Shown here in pieces: positions 58,701 through 64,000 of a stretch of 64,000 bases of DNA; position 1 is the stretch's first letter, and the number at the start of each line of letters is the position of its first letter. The DNA is taken from positions 750,800 to 814,799 of the forward strand of contig NC_087388.1 in assembly GCF_963675165.1 (NCBI RefSeq). The letters are read 5' to 3'. Position numbers and translations under genes: made by a program. The notes below the pieces were generated by a model, which saw only the letters and a list, made by a program, of their open reading frames with translations, searched no databases and had not been told where the DNA came from. This DNA comes from Halichondria panicea. Lineage: Eukaryota > Porifera > Demospongiae > Suberitida > Halichondriidae.

Positions 58701-61700
58701 CTTGGTTAGCTATCTCACATGATAGACTATAACGCAAAAGCGAAACATTATTGTTTTTTTGGAACCATTAAAAAGGAGGGCCATAAGTCACAGTAAAAAT
58801 CATTAATTTTAGAACTGCTCAGTTGGTGCTATCTTATTTAGTTTCTTCATGCACCCATTTTTGTATGCTTTCTCGCCAGCACTGTTTTATTTGGCCATCT
58901 TGTGTGTGCTTAGAGAAAGAGCTGAGAAAGAGTTTGGTGATTCCAGATAGAATAGAAGTCATGAATAGTGCAGTCTCTATGCATCACAGCAGGAGTTCAG
59001 TGTATGTGCATGGAGTAAGGAGTATTCAAAATTGCATTCTGTAGCTATTTTATGGAGCTCTGTGTGTTTATATGGATGGTCGCCTTATAATATTCTAGTA
59101 GCACAGAAAATCATGATGACATTACATACTGTCAAACTCGACAGGTTGAGTCTACCAGGGATAGACTGGTGGAGAAGGAACAAGAACACAGCTCACAGCT
59201 GCAAGAGTACGCACAGCTGTTGGACATCAAGGCTGCCAGGATTAAGAAACTAGAAGGACAGTTGAGGGAGATAGCTTATGGCACACGTCAGATCAAGCTG
59301 GACACGGGGAGGTTCGAATATGGAGGGGAGGAAGAGGTCAGCGTGGAACTGGAGAGAGGACAGAACTTATTGCAGTTCCAAGTGGGACAGGTAAAGTGAT
59401 TACTGTGTGTGGGTGTGAGGATCACTAATCCTACCCTACCTAGCATGCACTTCCAAGCACATTCACTCAATTTTTATTTGGTTATTTCCTGCTGTACAGG
59501 TTTCTCTATCAAGTGAGGCCATTTCTCAACTCCATACATCCTCCCCTGGTTTGTTCATCACTCTCAACTTCTCAGACTATGAGGCCCTGGTTACACCTGT
59601 CAAGCAAGGCTCTAGGTAACTTTGTTGTACACAAACTTGGTAAATAGTGCATAATTGGGTTTTTTTTTTCCATTGAAATGTAAGCCCCAATAAAGGGGCC
59701 ACAAACAAATTCAGTGCATACTCATTGAGTGTCCCCCTCCACGGAAATCTTTAGTAAAAGGCGAAAGATTTATTCGCTTTGAAGGGAGACCAGAGTGATG
59801 TTTTTGGAGATTTGCTTGTTGGCTTTTATAGGCACAGGATATTCCACCTTTTGTGGTTTTGTGTGGTTAGCACTAGCCACTGAATTCCATTTGACTATGA
59901 ATATCATAATAACTGCAGGCCCCACTTTGGCTTCACTTCTAACTATGTGGTGACTGTGGATGACTCTTTCCTAAAGCACCTACAAAAGGTAACAGTGTGT
60001 AAGCAGCTTTACTTGCAAACATGTCCTGTAGATACTTGATACTTTCCATTGTAAAACTTGTCTCAACTTTTATTGATTACCCTTGCTTTTTTCCCTCAGA
60101 GTTTGCTGTAAAACTTGTTAAAGTGTCCAACTTTTACTTGCTTTTTTCCCTCAGAGTTTGCTCAAGTTAGAGTTGAACCAGGGCCTTGGCTTCAAGTACC
60201 AAACTTTAGGCGTGGCCACTGTCCAATGTAAGGAGCTCATAGCCGCATCATCAGGGGGCAAAGTTCACGGGAAAGTTTCACTGACGGGGGTGGATGGTCT
60301 TCGTGAGTGTGTGTGCGTGGGGAGCGTGGAATACTGGATGCGATTCAAGCACCCTGTCACCCAGTCTCTTAGACTCTATCAGGTAATGCATTCACTGTAC
60401 AGTAGCAGAATATTGCAGTATGATTATACCGAAAATGCTTTCTCATTTTTTGTGCACATGATAGTTTTGTTGGTGCTATACATGTGTGATACATTGTTAC
60501 AGTGCTGTGTGGATTCTTGTGCAGAGTATGTTGTCTGGTATTTTTTTCAATTTTGTATTGATATATTCTCTCTAGGAGCGCAGTAAGGCTGTAGCTGCTA
60601 TTGACGAGGAGCCTCACACAGTCACACATCTCACACCCTCACACCACCACCACCCACCAGAGGACCCGGACTTCAATGAGCTAGTCATCTCAGTCAACAA
60701 GGCTCACGGTTTTGACTGCCAACAATCTGGTGAGAGTAATACTAAAAGAAGTGCATACTCTCTTCTCTATAATCAACCAGAAATAGTACAATATGACCTT
60801 ATTATTGAGGCTATGTATGCTCTACTTGTTGTACAGCTGAGTCTCCGAGTTGCTATGTGATGTACAAGTTCTACACGTTCCCTGATCACGATACTTGTAT
60901 TGTTGCCCACTCCTCGGCCCCCGTGTTCCAGGACAAGCACACCTTCCCTCTCTCTATGAACCAACACCTCAATCACTATCTACAAACCAAGGTACAACAT
61001 GTACATTGGTTTACTCTCCCTCTCTCTTCTTCCCCCACTATCTCCTACTCTCTTCCTCCTTTCAGTAAAAAATTGATATTACAGGGTCCCTGCCTGTAAT
61101 GTCCAGGTCCTGTACTACCACTGTTAGTATGCGGTTCTAGTGTACCCATGTACTGTACATTAATCATCTATACGTACATGTAACTGTGTAAGTTTTAAGG
61201 TTGTGCGTGTGTATTGTTCCGATGCATGCAGAGTTTGGAGGTCTATGTTTTTGATGATGCGTCCACTGAAGAGGGCTATGTTGGGATGACACGCCTACCA
61301 TTGCTTGAGTTAGCCGAGGGACAGCCCATCACAGGAACGTTCCAACTACATGATGTAAGTCGCACTGTACATATCGTTATTATTATAGTCTAAACAGTAT
61401 ACGTACATACTTCATATTGTACTCTACACGAAATATTACCAGTGTTTTTATGAAGGCCTTTTTTGCTACAGATGAAGGAGAAGGCTGGTGGGTTTTTGGA
61501 TATCTCTCTTCGATGGAAGCACGTCTATCACACCCCCACACCCCCACTCACTGTCACACAGCCTCACACCCTCACTACTCACACACCCCTACAAGTTATC
61601 CAAGCTCCTACCACCAAAAGCATTGAAAATCAAAGCGAACCACTTGAGATTGGTAATCTACCTTCAAAACAACAACTCAAAAACAATTCATTCCCCACAG

Positions 61701-63708
61701 AGGAACAACAGAAAACAGCAGAACCGCCTTTGAAAAAAATCGAACCTACAAGCCGAAAACAAAATGATAAGAAAGCACCTCATGTATCTGTGGGAGAAAC
61801 CCCAGCCCCCTCTGAATCAGAGAGTGTGTCATTGCCGTCTGCTAGCTCACCGAAGGTCACTAAGAGAGTTGTGAAAGTATCTCGTAGCAAAGTCCCTCCG
61901 AAAGGTCAGAGTGCAAAACGAAGCAAGGGTATTTTGAGACTGTCCAAGACTGCTGGCGAGGACAACAAGCTCCTCCCATCTTTAAAAAACTCCCTCCCAC
62001 CTCTGAAACAGGAATCACCATCGTGTGTTGACAAACAAACTGAACAGTTGAAAACAGATGTACCAACAAAGCCGCCTACAACTACTGAAATAATTTCCCC
62101 TATACCTAAACAACTAGCCAAAAATGGCCCTACTGAAACAGTACCTCACAAAGCTCCACCCACAGACTCCCCAGAGAGCGATGATGACTTCAGCTTGACT
62201 GAAACTGAGTCACTGATGAGCTCTATAACTGGACTGGAGTCAACCAAACCCCCCACTCCTGAAGTATCGGCAGCTAGTAGTCAGTTATCACTCACGACCA
62301 CGGATGACACACTCACTGCCTCCATCGAACCTATGCTGGAGAGGAGTGGACACGGTGGACCTCGTGAGGGTAGTGGACCTTGTGATGATAGTGAAGACGT
62401 GGAAGAGGAAATCGAAGAAGTATTATCTGAGGATGAGGAAGACACAATGTTTGAAGACCCTCTACATCAGTCATTAGGTAAACACATTCTTTAAGAACAT
62501 TGTCTGTTGATTCCTGTGTTTGTTTGTACGTGCAGGAAGTGACGATGTCCTGAGTGATCTCTCGGAACATTCCAGTGATGAACTCCTCCTATCACATCCC
62601 ACACTCAAGCCTGCAGATCTCCCGCCCCCTTCACCGTCACATGATCAAATGAGCGAAGACGATTGGTCGGAAATAACCCCCTCAGTAACGGATCAAGCTG
62701 ACAGCAACCCGATCACTTTAAACACTCTAACAGGAGCTACTAATTCTATAGACAATTCGTCCCCTTTTCCCAGACCCACCATATCTATTACAGTCGAGTC
62801 TTTTACTCTGGAGGCAGACAGCTCTCTGGAAGATGACTCAAGAGCGTGTAATCTCTTTGTGGAGTACCAGTTCCTGGACTTTGATTTTGGAGAGCTGGAG
62901 ACGCCCACCTCGTTACCCAAGCCAGCTCAGGGGGAGAGCATTGCATTCAATTTTGAGAAAGGTGCAGTAGGTCGCTGTACTCTGTACAATAATGTCTCTA
63001 GCTCTCTACATGCACATGCGTTAAATTGTACTATGTAGTATTCCAGTTTTGTATATAATTATGTGTGTATGTTACTGATGAGTTAAATTTGTCTGGTTTG
63101 CAGTGTTTCAGTTAAGCTCTCACCAACTTGATTTGCTGGCTGACATGCTAAAGCCTGGAGACCCATCAGAAGGAAGGTACGTGTGTATATAGAAGCTACA
63201 TGTATTATGTAACTCAAAAACAGTGTTAAATAAATTAATATAGTTTTATTAAACTTTCTCCCCCCCTCCTAGAGTTGTGTTTACGGTGGTGGCTGACCCA
63301 GAGGAGCAGGAAGGTGACTGTGTGGAAGTGGGCACGGCTGAGCTGGACCTCAACAAGGTGGGCTACTGGTAATAATCTACTCAGTTGCACATGCACAGTA
63401 CATGCAATATTGTGAGATCTATAGAATAATTATGCTCTCAATGAATTGTGTGTTGTTTGAATGAATCATTGTTATTGCCTTTCATATGATTATAGATATT
63501 GCAAAATGGTCAAGACTTGCACAGTGAATGCATTGATGGTAAGATATAATATAGTATGCTTAGGAGTGGGTTTGACATTGTTTGATTTGATTATTCCCTC
63601 CGTGCAGTGGTGAGCTGTGATGATGCTGAGACTGATGCTGAGACTGTGGGGTTCCTCTCAGTGACTGTACTAGCTCTACAAACCCTACAAATACTGAACT
63701 CACATTAG
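53696..63708 (+). CDS. RPGRIP1L: RPGRIP1L (fantom) ciliary transition-zone protein
   Basis: RPGRIP1L is a scaffold of the ciliary transition zone. Exons: 53696-53702, 53791-53903, 53962-54005, 54100-54173, 54343-54437, 54865-54945, 55002-55060, 55118-55201, 55364-55436, 55642-55724, 55831-55936, 56097-56171, 56230-56375, 56686-56831, 57035-57141, 57284-57502, 59145-59390, 59500-59615, 59919-59988, 60155-60382, 60576-60729, 60837-60991, 61232-61354, 61472-62477, 62536-62961, 63104-63176, 63273-63357, 63496-63538, 63608-63708; in frame, 1445 residues (human about 1,300). Residues 1-545 are coiled coil, with LELEDRHYRLMEEN near the start and TPYDRIQSRI. Then YAQLLDIKAARIKKLE...YGTRQ, a first C2 domain (about 587-775, GSVEYWMRF), a second C2 (775-890, CYVMYKFYTFPDHDT, VFDDAS), a Pro/Ser/acidic linker (890-1203), and the RPGR-interacting C-terminal C2 (LFVEYQFLDF, SLPKPAQG). 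A possible ATTAAA poly(A) signal is near 63726. Confidence 0.96.
55266..55283. repeat. poly-G/(GT) tract
   Basis: GT repeat followed by a run of about 14 G residues in an RPGRIP1L intron. Similar G runs are at 48501-48511 and 48592-48606 in the neighbouring ankyrin gene. Confidence 0.8.
55726..55769. repeat. (GT)n microsatellite
   Basis: About 20 uninterrupted GT units immediately after the donor of the RPGRIP1L exon ending at 55724. Confidence 0.92.
57143..57220. repeat. (GT)n microsatellite
   Basis: Interrupted GT repeat starting at the donor of the RPGRIP1L exon ending at 57141. Open frames across it are repeat artefacts. Confidence 0.88.
57648..57870. repeat. 17-bp minisatellite in RPGRIP1L intron
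   Basis: Units of TTGACATCTATCGACTAC repeated about ten times. A longer period of roughly 120 bases is made by an inserted TGCTACGTATACTTACATCT segment that appears twice. No protein is expected. Confidence 0.9.
57945..58585. repeat. duplicated ATCGATTTTTGATA palindromic array
   Basis: Two blocks start with the same ATGGAACGCCGTTTG...GGCGTGTGCATCCAATATAA lead (57953 and 58275), followed by many units of ATCGATTTTTGATA and ATTCGATTTTTGA. The units are self-complementary around ATCGAT, so the whole array can fold on itself. It lies in a 1.6-kb RPGRIP1L intron. The minus-strand open frame at 58265-58693 (KIDYQKSNFKNR-like) is the repeat in translation. Confidence 0.9.
58590..58700. mobile_element. 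short GGCCTGGAATCGAGG-type element
   Basis: AGCCTCGAATCCAGGCCG at the left and CGCGGCCTGGAATCAAAGCT at the right are inverted, about 100 bases apart. The ends resemble those of the 5997-7071 element and of the insert at 4200-4832, suggesting one transposon family. Confidence 0.6.
60082..60162 (+). repeat. 55-bp tandem duplication with decoy splice acceptor
   Basis: CTTGCTTTTTTCCCTCAGAG plus TTTGCT occurs at 60082-60107 and again at 60137-60162. The second copy supplies the acceptor of the RPGRIP1L exon at 60155. The first is an equally good acceptor (AG at 60098-60099) but reads S-L-L-stop. Confidence 0.9.
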
Positions 63709-63890
63709 CTGTCCTTGGAATGTACATTAAATTTGTGTTTTGCATTGCAATAATATTGTCTCTCAACATGGCGTGGTCTTTACAAACTTTACCAGCCCCA
63801 CCCCTCTTTCTTGGGGTCTGGGAAGGGGAATACCCATAAAGCTTTGTTAGTTCGACGACCATTTACAACTCGCCATAAACCGCATGCTCC

Positions 63891-63989
63891 ATGATGATGG
63901 CTTACCTAACCTCCCTGTGTCTACTGGCCCTCACCCTTGCCCCCACTCAAGCTCTAGTGGTCACACTCACCAGCAGCAACTTTGATCAG
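63891..63989 (+). CDS. secreted PDI/thioredoxin-like protein, first exon only
   Basis: 33 codons before a GT donor at 63990. MMMAYLTSLCLLALTLAPTQA is a strong signal peptide, followed by LVVTLTSSNFDQ, which resembles the first beta strand of protein disulfide isomerase thioredoxin domains (V-x-L-T-x-x-N-F-D). The CxxC exon would lie beyond the window, so the family call is tentative. The start is only 182 bases after the RPGRIP1L stop. The first of three consecutive ATGs was used. Confidence 0.6.
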
Positions 63990-64000
63990 GTACATATAAA

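Noticed and set aside
61488-61733. Extra plus-strand frames over the RPGRIP1L linker exon
   Set aside because: They overlap the 1,006-base RPGRIP1L exon in another frame and have no supporting motif.

Overview
The window is animal nuclear DNA. Its genes are intron-rich, with mostly GT-AG introns of about 50 to 2,000 bases, and the intergenic and intronic DNA is full of small palindromic inverted-repeat elements and minisatellites. The ciliary gene RPGRIP1L, an ANKRD11/12-type gene, CTDP1 and Skeletor-type DM13/DOMON proteins together indicate a metazoan. The compact genes and MITE-rich introns suggest an early-branching animal such as a sponge, but that placement is inference and unproven. 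No bacterial-type features are present.

Layout: (1) 257-4010, plus strand: the 3' part of CTDP1 (the FCP1 RNA polymerase II CTD phosphatase), whose 5' exons lie outside the window. (2) 4901-47106, plus strand: a family of secreted cysteine-rich Skeletor-like genes. SkelA (4901-15454) is signal peptide, DM13, linker, 14 copies of a 71-residue 10-cysteine domain, then a cysteine-rich C terminus. SkelB (18763-35349) is signal peptide, DM13, 2 Cys domains, DM13, DOMON, Skeletor-type cupredoxin-like region, 23 Cys domains and C terminus. SkelC (36104-47106) has the SkelB layout with a single Cys domain. Between A and B lie a broken copy of the first two exons of a SkelC-like gene (16203-16875) and a truncated copy of the CTDP1 3' half (17284-18465). 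This shows that a block CTDP1(3' part)-Skel-Skel(5' part) was tandemly duplicated, with the junction at about 16956. (3) 53530-47367, minus strand: an ANKRD11/ANKRD12-like gene. (4) 53696-63708, plus strand: RPGRIP1L, head-to-head with the ankyrin gene across a 165-base shared promoter. (5) 63891 onward: the first exon of a secreted PDI/thioredoxin-like protein, cut by the window edge.

The least familiar content is the Skel family. Each Cys domain sits on one symmetrical phase 1-1 exon, so exons can be gained or lost without breaking the frame. The three paralogues carry 14, 25 and 1 copies. Exons and introns within an array are almost identical, form higher-order repeats (about 1,260 bp in A, about 1,873 bp in B), and include an exon that is a visible recombinant of two neighbours. 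The sequence thus shows an extracellular multidomain protein family under ongoing repeat-number change. Its function cannot be read from the DNA; an extracellular-matrix or redox role is a guess from the DM13, DOMON and Skeletor families.

Exon boundaries were assigned by eye from GT-AG sites, reading frame and paralogue agreement. All three Skel models and the RPGRIP1L model close in frame (1341, 2621, 954 and 1445 residues). No transcript data were available.
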